64,000 nt of DNA from Alisma plantago-aquatica (Eukaryota > Streptophyta > Magnoliopsida > Alismatales > Alismataceae): assembly GCA_963693085.1 (NCBI GenBank), contig OY856409.1, positions 1,334,651,915 to 1,334,715,914 of the forward strand, in the 5' to 3' direction. The notes under the pieces were generated by a model that made no database searches, was not told the origin of the DNA, and was given only the letters and a program-made list of their open reading frames with translations. Every line of letters begins with the position of its first letter. The stretch's first letter is position 1. Positions 1-9,292 of the stretch are shown here, piece after piece. A program made the position numbers and the translations under genes.

Positions 1-663
1 TTCTAATTTTAACGTAGTGATTAACAACTAACTGTCATGTTCTTGCATCACTGTTTGAACAAGTACGGAGAATGTGTGTTTGTGATGTCACTTCAACCTA
101 AGTTTAGAATATATTAAAAATATATTTTATTTGTGTTGTGTGGGTGTTATTTTGTATATTTAAAATAGTGCAACTAAGATATGATAATTCTAATATTAAC
201 GTAGTGATGAAAAAGTAATGAAACGTTACTGTCGTCTGGAATGACTTTTGCATGTGGTATATATATGTAATGTTGAACCTAGTTAATTATCGTCATCAGT
301 GTGACGAATTACATGATCGTCAGTAACAGTCAAGCTACATGAAATATGAAATTGGCAGTCAAGTTACATGAAATATGAAATTGGCCTAATATATTTTGTT
401 CATAACATAAACAAATTACATTATCGTCGGTAAAAGCAACTGCTAATAATCATATTGTCGTCATTAGTGAAACATAAACGATCATTGATATTAACATAAT
501 TGTTTACGGGTGATATTCCTCAGGGGAGAAGGACAAAAAAGGGGAGCAATAAACAGGCAAACCAAAGCTAAGATTTTGACAAGGCACTTTGGGCCAACGT
601 TATGGCCTCATCGTACTCGTCCCATGACAGTGGGCATGGTTCCTGCACTGGCTGCTTGTTTTG
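1..663. other. AT-rich stretch with a 29-bp tandem repeat; no gene seen
   Basis: No coding region is recognisable. Two copies of a 29-bp unit lie in tandem at 327-355 and 356-384, differing at one base. The stretch lies downstream of the minus-strand cluster at 0.66-3.7 kb and may be the end of that element, but I could not identify a terminal inverted repeat here. Confidence 0.4.
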
Positions 664-915
664 TTATTTGATGTCGTCTTTTGGCCAATCAAACAACAAT
701 GGCAAATGAGGAACATGCTGACTGACTTTACCCTTGACGACTTTGCCCTTGACTTGATCATCGGTCCCAATTTTGCCCTCCTCATTTATGTGATTGCAAC
801 ATGGTTTTTTACATAAAAGGTTATCTTCAACATATTTATGAATTTTTTCTGGTGAGTACTTCAAAAGTTTTTCAAATTTTGCCGTTGCCTTTGCCTTTGC
901 ACGCGATGTCGACAT
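664..915 (-). CDS. Small lysine-rich protein of unknown function (83 aa)
   Basis: This is a single-exon ORF with an ATG at 915 and a stop at 664. It begins MSTSRAKAKATAKFEKLLKY, so the N-terminus is basic and probably helical. A CKKPCCNH cluster sits in the middle, followed by a short lysine/valine repeat (VKGKVVKGKV) and an acidic WPKDDIK end. I do not recognise a family. It is the last of five ORFs on the same strand in a transposon-like cluster, with a gap of about 200 bp to the Myb-like ORF. It could be an exon of a longer gene or a chance ORF. Conservation with the other ORFs in related elements would decide. Confidence 0.3.
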   Translation of the reverse strand: MSTSRAKAKATAKFEKLLKYSPEKIHKYVEDNLLCKKPCCNHINEEGKIGTDDQVKGKVVKGKVSQHVPHLPLLFDWPKDDIK

Positions 916-1117
916 CTATAATTAATAAAAACAAAGGTATGAACAAATAACAGAATTCGTAAAGTAACTATGGCAATAAATAATAATGAAGTAGGAAATT
1001 TGATCGCATTATGGTAGCAACATATAATAATGCAACACATAAGTAGACAATGTAAATTGTTTCGACGCAAAAACACAACTACATTTAGCAAAAATGTTAC
1101 AAGTTTATTTGTTTATT

Positions 1118-1477
1118 TCAATTGTCAGTGCTAAAAAAAATCCCTGGTGGGTAAGTGCGACGCGTCGTCAAGAAGTTGCGTTCAATGCCTTGTTGCGTGG
1201 CCAATGTGGGGGGAGGCAATAAATCTGCCAATATGAACATATTGTCTCTTACAAACTCTCTCTTGATGTATTGCCATCGCATTTGCAACTCAGGCAATGA
1301 AATGTAAGGGCTTTCAGTTATGTATACGAACTGGTGCCATGCCTCCATCCAAGCCTGTGTAGAGTATACTCCATTCACACATCTACCCACGTGATATTGG
1401 GTTCTCATCAAACCCCTGAGAACCATATCAAGCTCGTGTGACCAGATAAAAGACGGTGTCGGCGGTTGGCCAGCCAT
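1118..1477 (-). CDS. Myb/SANT-like DNA-binding protein, transposon-associated
   Basis: This is a 119-residue single-exon ORF with ATG at 1477. Residues of about 10-80 have the layout of the plant Myb/SANT-like (trihelix-like) domain: FIWSHELDMVL for helix 1, a conserved W in TQAWMEAWHQF, and LPELQMRWQYIKREF as the recognition-helix segment. PIF/Harbinger elements typically carry a transposase plus a separate Myb-like protein that binds element ends and aids nuclear import. The Harbinger-type nuclease exon lies about 1.5 kb away on the same strand, which supports that role. The C-terminal third is proline- and threonine-containing and unassigned. It is shorter than full L10-interacting Myb-domain proteins, so it may be truncated or have another exon. 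Confidence 0.55.
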   Translation of the reverse strand: MAGQPPTPSFIWSHELDMVLRGLMRTQYHVGRCVNGVYSTQAWMEAWHQFVYITESPYISLPELQMRWQYIKREFVRDNMFILADLLPPPTLATQQGIERNFLTTRRTYPPGIFFSTDN

Positions 1478-1754
1478 ATCACAGATTCTGTAAGTAATAT
1501 ATTTTTCAAAAAGTAAGGGTGTATATCAAAATTAATTGTATTATTTGGTTAGAGCTAACGTTAAGAAAAAATTCGAATAATAATATACATCATTACTAAA
1601 ACACTCATCAACATGAAGAAAATTTTCATACCGCTTAAAATGTAATATGACGTTTATAAAAGTGCCTAAATTAAACAAGTGTATGATGTTCATAACATCC
1701 ATTGATAGTCATTCTAAACAGAGAAGACAGTGTAAATGCATTTTCCATTCAACG

Positions 1755-2262
1755 TCATGGAGTCATTTGAGGTGAAGGGATGTCGAGAAGCATACAAAAA
1801 TCTTCCTCAAGACCGGCAACGTTGCGTTCTAAAACCTCATGCTCATACTTTTTCGTAGCGTATAATTCATCGTAGTTGTAATGAATTTCAACGAAGTCCT
1901 TCATGTTCATCGCCTGACCCCACACTGACTTGCACTCAACAGTTAGTAACATAATCTCCGCTTTCAATGAATCAATTGTTGGGGGGAGATCGACTGCCCA
2001 ATGGAAGTATCTGCATCGGTCTTTTCCCTAAAATGTAGTACGAGGTACAAGTTAATGGCAAAGAATGCGGAGCCTCGACAAGGACAATATACTATTTATT
2101 GATGTACTATCACACCTCACGAGTAGGGCATATGTAATATATTTCGCCCGACCTTTGACTCATAATGACAAAGTCATTTAACCCTACATCCTCTGTGTTA
2201 AGCCGTAAGGCTGCATTTAGCCCACAATCACACCTCGGAACCTCAGATGGAATCATCGACAT
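1755..2262 (-). CDS. GRF-type zinc-finger protein, two exons
   Basis: I assemble this from two exons: 2262-2116 (49 codons, ATG at 2262) and 2027-1755 (to the stop), with a GT donor after 2116 and an AG acceptor before 2027, both phase 0. The join completes a GRF-type zinc finger. RCDCGLNAALRLN carries the first C-x-C-G, YYICPTRE the third cysteine, and exon 2 opens with GKDRCRYFHWAVD, giving the last cysteine and the typical aromatic-x-W end. The C-terminus (YATKKYEHEVLERNVAGLEE) looks coiled-coil. The length is about 139 residues. Small GRF-finger proteins of this plan are common beside transposase-like genes in plants, and their role is unknown. The fold assignment is by motif and the splice model is inference. 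Confidence 0.55.
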
Positions 2263-2399
2263 TTAATAAAACAGAATTGACGATTAATAGAAAAATATCG
2301 GGTTCATGACATAGTTTTCAAAGATAATATGAAGACCGAGTAGCTAATTGTTGCAACAGACAAGTGGAGTTCATTTAGACATATCATAATATAGTATAT

Positions 2400-2825
2400 C
2401 TATGACGTATTGTATCCATCTTCTTCTGATGAAGAGTCATTATCACTCGTAATTTGAAGTCGGTGGCGAAGATATCGGCACCTCTCCCGCATACTTGAAA
2501 TTTCTTCTTGTAACCTATATGTGTCTGCTCTGGTTGAATAGATAAAGGGACAATGTTCTGACCAGAACTTGCGTTCGCTACGTGCATATGCGAGTTGTGA
2601 TACCATTGCATCCCTAATTGCAGTCAGCGTAGCCACTGTAGGTGGTACTTGCTGCGCGGGCAACCTCATATGGCATCTGGTTTGTACAAGACCCCTACCA
2701 CATGTAAAATATGGCCTGTGGGGATTGTTGTCTTCAAACCGTCCATTTGCCGCATCTGTGGCATCCATGTACACTCGTACGGTGCACTGCAGACCACATG
2801 GGCACGACGACATGTCTTTGTCCAT
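2400..2825 (-). CDS. Second GRF-like zinc-finger protein with acidic tail
   Basis: This is a 141-residue single-exon ORF starting at the ATG at 2825. Residues of about 8-55 resemble the neighbouring GRF protein: CPCGLQCTVRV at the front and YFTCGRGLVQTRC at the back. The final aromatic-x-W is missing, so the finger is divergent. A predicted helix or coiled coil follows (YRLQEEISSMRERCRYLRH), then a serine/acidic tail (SDNDSSSEEDGY). It lies between the nuclease exon and the first GRF gene on the same strand, so the two GRF-like genes may be a duplicated pair in one element. The function is unknown; nucleic-acid binding is inferred from the finger only. Confidence 0.5.
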   Translation of the reverse strand: MDKDMSSCPCGLQCTVRVYMDATDAANGRFEDNNPHRPYFTCGRGLVQTRCHMRLPAQQVPPTVATLTAIRDAMVSQLAYARSERKFWSEHCPFIYSTRADTYRLQEEISSMRERCRYLRHRLQITSDNDSSSEEDGYNTS

Positions 2826-3004
2826 TTTTAGACAGAAAACCTAATGAGACATAATTTCACATTGTTTATAAGTAGGCAAATAAAATGGTGAACAATACAG
2901 TTTGAGAACAAAAGTTGGCCGTTAGGTTACACAAATAAAGGAGTAAGTGAAACATGTTGTAGAACATGTTTCAATGTATGCAAGTTACAAAAGAAATGTA
3001 TAAA

Positions 3005-3679
3005 TCACTGATTTGCCCACATAGAATTGGCAACAGTTTCGCGCAAGACATCTCCCTCTCTAGCATCGACCTGGCTTGTTTGTTGCAGAGAACTCAATTC
3101 GTTCGAGATGTCAGTGGTAGTATGAGGCTCATCCAAGTTTTTGTCCATCATAGGATCGCCATCATTTTGGCACCGAATAAAATTGTGAACGATACAACAA
3201 GCCATTACAATCCGAGACTGAGACTGCACAGGAAAAGTTGCTCCTTTACGAAAGTAGGAAAACCTCTTCTTCAACACACCAAAGGCTCGCTCGATAACGT
3301 TACATAGTTGAGCATGTCGGTGGTTGAACATTTCCTTTTTGCTTGTGTATGAGCCTCTGTTACCCCGATACTCTGCTATATGGTAAGCAACATTTCGATA
3401 TGGTGCAAGAAATTTCCTGGTGTTGGCGTACCCTGCATCAACAAGATAGTACTTCCCAGCGGGTACTTTGAACCCGCCTGTGGTTGTAGCTGCCTGAAGT
3501 ACCCTTTGGTCAGCAGCAAATCCCTCCCAAACAATCATGATATATGTAAACTCCATTGAGAAGTCGACTGCAGCCATGACATTCATGGAAACATTCCCTT
3601 TTCTATTTCTATATCGGTTCTGCTTTTCGCGCTTCACCAAAACGGGGATGTGTGTCCCGTCAATTGCCCCAATGGCATC
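3005..3679 (-). CDS. PIF/Harbinger-type transposase (ALP1-like), 3' exon only
   Basis: The exon opens after an AG acceptor (intron side ending CTTAG at 3680), reads DAIGAIDGTHIPVLVKR, and runs to a stop at 3005. All three catalytic acidic positions of the DDE_4/HARBI1-type nuclease are visible: D in AIDGTH, D in YLVDAGY and E in VIERAFGVLKKRF. The segment CCIVHNFIRC before the acidic tail is also typical. The N-terminal exon with the helix-turn-helix region is not found upstream: 3.7-8 kb is repetitive and non-coding. The gene is therefore 5'-incomplete or has a very distant first exon. The nuclease half has no frame break. A domesticated ALP1-like gene is possible but less likely in this repeat-rich setting. 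Confidence 0.75.
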   Translation of the reverse strand, partial: DAIGAIDGTHIPVLVKREKQNRYRNRKGNVSMNVMAAVDFSMEFTYIMIVWEGFAADQRVLQAATTTGGFKVPAGKYYLVDAGYANTRKFLAPYRNVAYHIAEYRGNRGSYTSKKEMFNHRHAQLCNVIERAFGVLKKRFSYFRKGATFPVQSQSRIVMACCIVHNFIRCQNDGDPMMDKNLDEPHTTTDISNELSSLQQTSQVDAREGDVLRETVANSMWANQ

Positions 3680-3680
3680 C

Positions 3681-4200
3681 TAAGACAAGTATATAAGAAA
3701 TGAGCAAGTAAATACCAAACTCAACGATGAAGATAGTGGTTATATTAACAATAGTGGTTATATTTTTATAACATCCCCCTTCATGTATATGTTATTTTTA
3801 CCTATATCAATACACATCTTATGATCTTTATATCATTTCCCCTTTCATATATATGTTATATTTGAGATACATAAATGTAGGTCAATCCATAAAATTATGG
3901 TTAATCCACTGATATACATGTCTTACAGGAAGATAAATATTTTATTGTTTTATACATAGATATATACATTTAAACACAACTAAACCTCAATATATACAGT
4001 TGTATTGTTGCATACATAGATATATACATAATTTTGAAAGTTATACTTGTATGCATAGATGTAAATGTGGCAATAATGGGTATTTGAGGTTCCACTAATA
4101 TACAAAATAGATTTATATAAATTCTGTAATCCACCATACAACAGTTTTGGACTTAAGTAACGGATTGAGGATAGCCGTGCTTAAATAGCAGCAGTAGATA
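3681..4200. other. AT-rich non-coding stretch
   Basis: No gene is seen. A segment near 4040-4150 recurs near 7768-7870, which ties this stretch to the duplicated block that follows. Confidence 0.5.
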
Positions 4201-4208
4201 ATGTTTTA

Positions 4209-4775
4209 TTTCAGTAGATAATTTTCATTAGTTTAGGGTTATATTCAGCTTATATACAGAGCTGTTGCAGCTAATATGGCTGCTTGAAGCTTCCTAAAAT
4301 AAGCAAGAAGGGATTTCTTATAAGTAGCAATCTATTTATAGTACAATTGGATAGCTATACAGGGATGCCTCAACATCAAGATCAGATTCAACCAACTACC
4401 ACAGGAAAAATAGTAAAATAAATACCAAGAGTACTATCCAGAAAATAATGACATTGTACAACAAACATAGATATATATACTTCATTTGTATATTAGGACA
4501 TGTGTATAGCAAATAAATAATTAAATACCTATATATACACTCAGGACTCCATAAAAAACTTAAGGCGACATTTTGGTAAAGGCGCAGGTCAAGGCTCACC
4601 CCCTTGGGGCACCTTGACAAGTATGACATAAAGGCCAACAAGTTTACCCACATAATTGAAGTGTGTAGAAAAATATAAACATGATGGATAGAGAATAGTT
4701 TCAAGTGGGAGAAAGAGGGATACAACCACATTTGTCAGCCCATTTAGTTGACCACTTTGACAAGATGACAGTGGA
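4209..4775. repeat. Locally duplicated non-coding block, copy 1
   Basis: The sequence from 4209 to about 4690 recurs from 6061 to about 6625. Its right part (about 4670-4775) recurs at 7650-7745. A short stretch at about 4558-4640 (AAGGCG...CCCCTTGGGGCACCTTGAC) resembles the AAGGCG-type ends of plant hAT-like MITEs, so a decayed element may sit inside the unit. There is no coding capacity. Confidence 0.7.
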
Positions 4776-6060
4776 GTGGAAAATGAAAGAGTCAGTAGTA
4801 GCAAGTGTGGCATATCCATCATATGTTGGGTAGCTAGAAATCCACAATCCACTATACAACAGTTTTTTATTTCAGTAATAATCTAATATGTGGCTATTTA
4901 AGTAATAAAGTTGTCTAGGCAAGCAGTTGCCAGATGCTTGCTTTGGTATGATGATTCAAACATTAAATGGGGACAAGTAATATAAACAACATGATCAACA
5001 CCTAACAAATGAACTTCCTCACAAGGTAGATGAGTGCCACCTTTAACTAACATAATGATGTTTAAGTTTATTGTGTTTCTACAAACCTGAAGAATATGAA
5101 GCATATTAGGTGATAGACAATTACTTTATCCCAATCCATGGTTGCAAACCAGAACAACAAAAGTTCCAAGTCAAGTATGTTATTTCTGATACCTCTAAAC
5201 TTGACTGAGGCACTATTTATTGCTTATAGGGTACTAAGGTACATGGATTACTTCTGTAAAGGCACACAATCTAATAGTAAGTTGCAAGTGATATGACATC
5301 CTACTCAATGAGAATAAATTCTGGCACAATTTACTATTTTGTTTATCTCAAGGACCATTTTTACCAGTAAAACATTCAATTGTTAGGGATGTATAAATTT
5401 AGAGGAATGCTTAATAATATATAGGATTTCATCAATGTAACTATTGAATACTAAAACTAACTTACACATTGTTGCTAAATATAAGATCATTGACAATGTA
5501 ACAATGTAATGCTTATTGAATAAAGAGGATTTATGAGTCAAATATGATTCATAATTCTACATGTCTACCAAGTGAAGGATGTCCAAATCATGCTTTTAGT
5601 ATGATTTAACAATAAATAATAAGATACATACATAGTACTTCAATACCAAGAAATAATGAACTTTTCAAATAACTTGAGGAGCAACAATATCATGTAGTAT
5701 TTCTAAAAATGTTGAAAGCTAGTCATTTCCCTCATGGGTAGAAGATCATCATTGTAAAGCAAAAATTATGTGTGTAACAATTCTCAAAAGGAAAAAAATG
5801 AGTTGAGTAGTTTCATTTTGTTGTATTTTATTTTGAGTAGTTGTTTGGTGGTTCATCAGGTCATAATACTTATTGAGAAAGTTTCAGGGGCTTCTCATTT
5901 AGACACATGAACGGATATCTAATAATAGTTTACATCTGTCTCTTATGATGGGACATTTCTTTAATAATATGTTATTTAATCTTTCATAACTTTCTTTAGG
6001 ATTTAAAATATTATAAATCCCCATTAGCACATGTGATAATTTTAGGATTTAAAACTTTTA
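4776..6060. other. Unassigned AT-rich spacer
   Basis: This separates copies 1 and 2 of the local duplication. I see no coding region, RNA gene or element ends. Confidence 0.4.
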
Positions 6061-6625
6061 TTTCAGTAGATAATTTTCATTAGTTTAGGGTTATATTCAG
6101 CTTATATACATAGCTGTTGCAACTAATATGGCTGCTTGAAGCTTCCTAAAATAAGCAAGAAGGGATTTCTTATAAATATCAAGGATCAGATTCAACCAAC
6201 TACCACATGGATGCCTCAACATCAAGATCAAGATCAGATTCAAGCAACTAATATGCCTGCAATCTATGTATAGTACAATTGGATAGCTATACAGGAATGC
6301 CTCAACATCAAGATCAGATTCAACCAACTACCACAGGAAAAATAATAAAATAAATACCAAGAGTACTATCCAGAAAATAATGACATTGTACAACAAACAT
6401 AGATATATATACTTCATTTGTATATTATGACATGTGTATAGCAAATAAATAATTAAATACCTATAATAGACTCAGGACTCCATAAAAAACTTAAGGCGAC
6501 ATTTTGGTTAAGGCGCAGGTCAAGGCTCACCCCCTTGGGGCACCTTGACAAGTATGACATAAAGGCCAACAAGTTTACCCACATAATTGAAGTGTGTAGA
6601 AAAATATAAACATGATGGATAGAGG
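6061..6625. repeat. Locally duplicated non-coding block, copy 2
   Basis: This copy matches 4209-4690, with an internal expansion around 6175-6300 in which an 'ATGCCTCAACATCAAGATCAG' type motif is repeated. The right end diverges after the GATGGATAGAGGA position. Confidence 0.7.
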
Positions 6626-7649
6626 ACCTAAATCACTCTATACCAACTTTTGAAGTCATCTAGAGTTCCAATCCAGCAACTAGCCATAAACAAATTGATG
6701 ATCAGCAATGCGAGTGCCATGTAGTAATGAAAAACCTCTTATGACCATCACTGCAGGATCAACAGCCAAAAATTGAACTACTATTGTTTGACAATGTGAC
6801 AAAAAATACCAAGAAATGATGTGAAATAACTAGTTCTTGGCTTGGTTAGGAATTACTTTTTGTTAGATAGAAACAAGAAGCTGACGTTCATCAAGTATCA
6901 GAGCAAATATACAATATAGAGGGAGGGGTTACTATGTAAAGCAGCCATACTGCAGCCCCACTCAATAAAGAACACAAAAAAAGGAAAAATCTGGGCTGCT
7001 TAGAAATTAAAGTATATATAGGAAATGCCACCATCGTTCACCTTGAGAAAGTAGGTTTAAAAGTGAAACATAAGACAAGAGCAGAAGGTTTTACTGATGG
7101 TCTGCTCTTTGTTGAACATCAGTGGACTGGACACACACCAACCATGCTCTGGAATTCCCTGGTATCATTGCCAGCCATACTTCCATTCAATTGGTTATGA
7201 TTGCATATGTATATTGGGTTTTAACCAGTAACTTTGGAATTTATAGTCATGGTGTCAACTTTCAAACTATGGTTACTTTTATCTATATATCAGAAGGTAA
7301 CTTGTTGTGGTGAACAAGCAACCACATTGTACTGTAAAACTAGTGAATGATGATAAAGAACATAATAACTCAATCACTTAAATGAATGCTTTCAAATGTT
7401 TTGTCAGGTACTAGAAATTTTACAGGAAAATGGAGCCTGAATGTTAATTGAAACTACACAATTTACCAAAAGAGAAATCATTAATTACACCGAAACCCCA
7501 TTCTAATTACACCAAAACCCTAGTCAATGCAAAATTACCTCAATGGTAATCTAAGACTGGTTTCACTTTACATAATATGAGGAGTTTCTATGACTCCATT
7601 CTGTTCGGATCTACAAAGCAATTTCTGTCCATATACACCACAAATAAAA
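6626..7649. other. Unassigned AT-rich spacer
   Basis: No gene is recognised. The short ORF at 7122-7313 has no recognisable domain. Confidence 0.4.
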
Positions 7650-8066
7650 ACATGATGGATAGAGGATAGTTTCAAGTGGGAGAAAGAGGGATACAACCAC
7701 ATTTGTCAGCCCATTTAGTTGACCACTTTGACAAGATGACAGTGAAGTGGGAAATTGACCACTTTGTATGCATAGACGTAAATGTGGCAATAATGGGTTG
7801 AGGTTCCACTAATATACAAAACAGATTTATATAAATTCAGTAATCCACTATACAAATTTTGGACTTAAGTAAGGGATTAAGGATAGCACAGTAGTAGATA
7901 CAGAGTAGTTGCAATCGGAGAGCTAATATGTACAGAGCTGTTGCAGCTAATATGGCTGCTTCCTAAAATAAGCAAGAAGGGATTTCGTATAAATACCAAG
8001 GATCAGATTCAACCAACTACCACAGAGATGCCTCAACATCAAGATCAAGATCAGATTCAATCAACT
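7650..8066. repeat. Locally duplicated non-coding block, copy 3 (rearranged)
   Basis: This combines pieces found separately in the earlier copies: 7650-7745 matches about 4670-4772, 7768-7870 matches about 4040-4150, and 7925-8066 matches about 4255-4400 and 6110-6245. The order differs from copy 1, so this is a rearranged duplicate rather than a simple tandem unit. Confidence 0.65.
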
Positions 8067-8089
8067 AATGTTATACTTTGAAATGTTAC

Positions 8090-8890
8090 TAAATAGCAGG
8101 TCGGCGGAGACATATACCATTTTTTATACTGAAAACCTTGCAATGTTACCGACGAGATCGATGAAAAGGGGCGGCAGATACCTACCTTGCAAGCAGCTCG
8201 GTGACTTCCCACAACAGCGGCTCGGCAGCGGCGGCAGCGGCAGAACAGAAGAGTGTATGGAGGCTTCGAAGGTGAAATGCGACCAGATCGATGATGAAAT
8301 GCACAAGTATATAGCAGGCGGGACACTGGTTGCCCTTCCTAGGGTTTACTGCATGACGCTTTGATGCGAGTTGACAACTCAGGAGTAGCTCGACGCTTGC
8401 AGACGAGCCACCACAACTTTGCCGCTTGATTGACCTGCTACTCCGCCTACTCCACTGGGCAGGGCTTAGGGCACGCCAGTCACCTGCCATGGCTGCCGCT
8501 GGAACGATCGATGGAAACAATGGCTCAGCTTTATTACTAGAGATAATAGTAATGGCGAGGACAAACCACATAGCTTGTCTCGAGGTCTCGGGAGAGGAGG
8601 TATCGGGAGGGAAGAGAGGATAGGCCACAGAGCAGAAGGAGCAGAAGATAGGAGGTAGAGGGGAAAGGAGACGAATGTCGGGATGGGTGTGGGGCGAGGG
8701 GAGGAGAGGATCGCGTAAACCGGGTTGTGAACCGGAATCCCGCCCCTCGTGGGACTGGGACAACCCCGATTTGGGGGTTCCGTTATCCCATAACGAAGGA
8801 TTTTCTGGGTTTTGAACCAAACGCGAACCAGCCTTGAACCGGCAGATGTTTGGCAGGGTTGGCACTAAAAGACAGCACAAAACCGGGTTT
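8090..8890. other. GC-rich island upstream of the SDR gene
   Basis: Base composition rises sharply here, with GGC/GCC and GAGG runs, compared with the AT-rich flanks. Long ORFs exist on both strands (for example 8182-8880 on the minus strand) but none has a recognisable domain, and GC-rich DNA yields long ORFs by chance. It may be an upstream exon or promoter of an unannotated gene, or GC-rich element DNA: the ACCGG-containing sequence at 8710-8890 looks repetitive. Confidence 0.35.
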
Positions 8891-8899
8891 CGGTCCCGA

Positions 8900-9237
8900 G
8901 ACCTACTACCTTTGCTGATCGACTCAATGGTAAAAAAGCCACATGGACAGACGTCAGATTCCTAGAAAAACCTAATCATTTATTTCTAAAAAAAAATGCA
9001 GTAAACAAGTGACAATGGAACGGAAGGGGAGGCTTGTGAAGTTGAGTGGGGAAAAGAACAAAATAAGAAGGTTAGCAGCATCGATAGAACATCTTGTTGG
9101 TTTCTACGCAAGGATTTTTAACGAATAATCTCTCCCTCCTCCCCTTCATCGTTCAGCTGACGCACCCCCAATTGCTCCTCCCTCGTCCAGCTCAAACTGC
9201 TGTCAGTTCAGGGCGGGCGAAGCTATAAACGGCGGAG
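8900..9237 (+). promoter_or_regulatory. 5' flank and probable 5' UTR of the SDR gene
   Basis: A pyrimidine-rich tract (TCTCTCCCTCCTCCCCTTCATC at about 9128-9149) lies about 100 bp before the start codon, as in many plant leaders. A TATAAA-like string at 9222-9227 is only about 10 bp from the ATG and so cannot be the core promoter for that ATG. The transcription start is unknown. Confidence 0.35.
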
Positions 9238-9292
9238 ATGGAACTCAAGCCCGGATTAGCGGCCCTTGTTACCGGCGGCGCCTCCGGAATTG
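9238..9292 (+). CDS. SDR exon 1
   Basis: It starts at the ATG (GAGATGG context) and encodes MELKPGLAALVTGGASGI plus the first base of Gly19. The donor is G|GTACTT. The splice falls inside the glycine-rich cofactor motif, and exon 2 supplies the rest of the glycine codon. The GC-rich composition contrasts with the intron. Confidence 0.88.

Noticed and set aside
327..384. CRISPR-like or satellite array
   Set aside because: Only two directly adjacent 29-bp copies without spacers; a simple local duplication.
2569..3307. Plus-strand ORFs opposite the GRF and nuclease genes
   Set aside because: The antisense frames encode the recognised domains; these are shadows.
8182..8880. 232-codon minus-strand ORF upstream of the SDR gene
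   Set aside because: No recognisable domain, low-complexity alanine/serine/proline content and GC-rich DNA that yields long ORFs by chance. Kept only as part of the GC-rich island.
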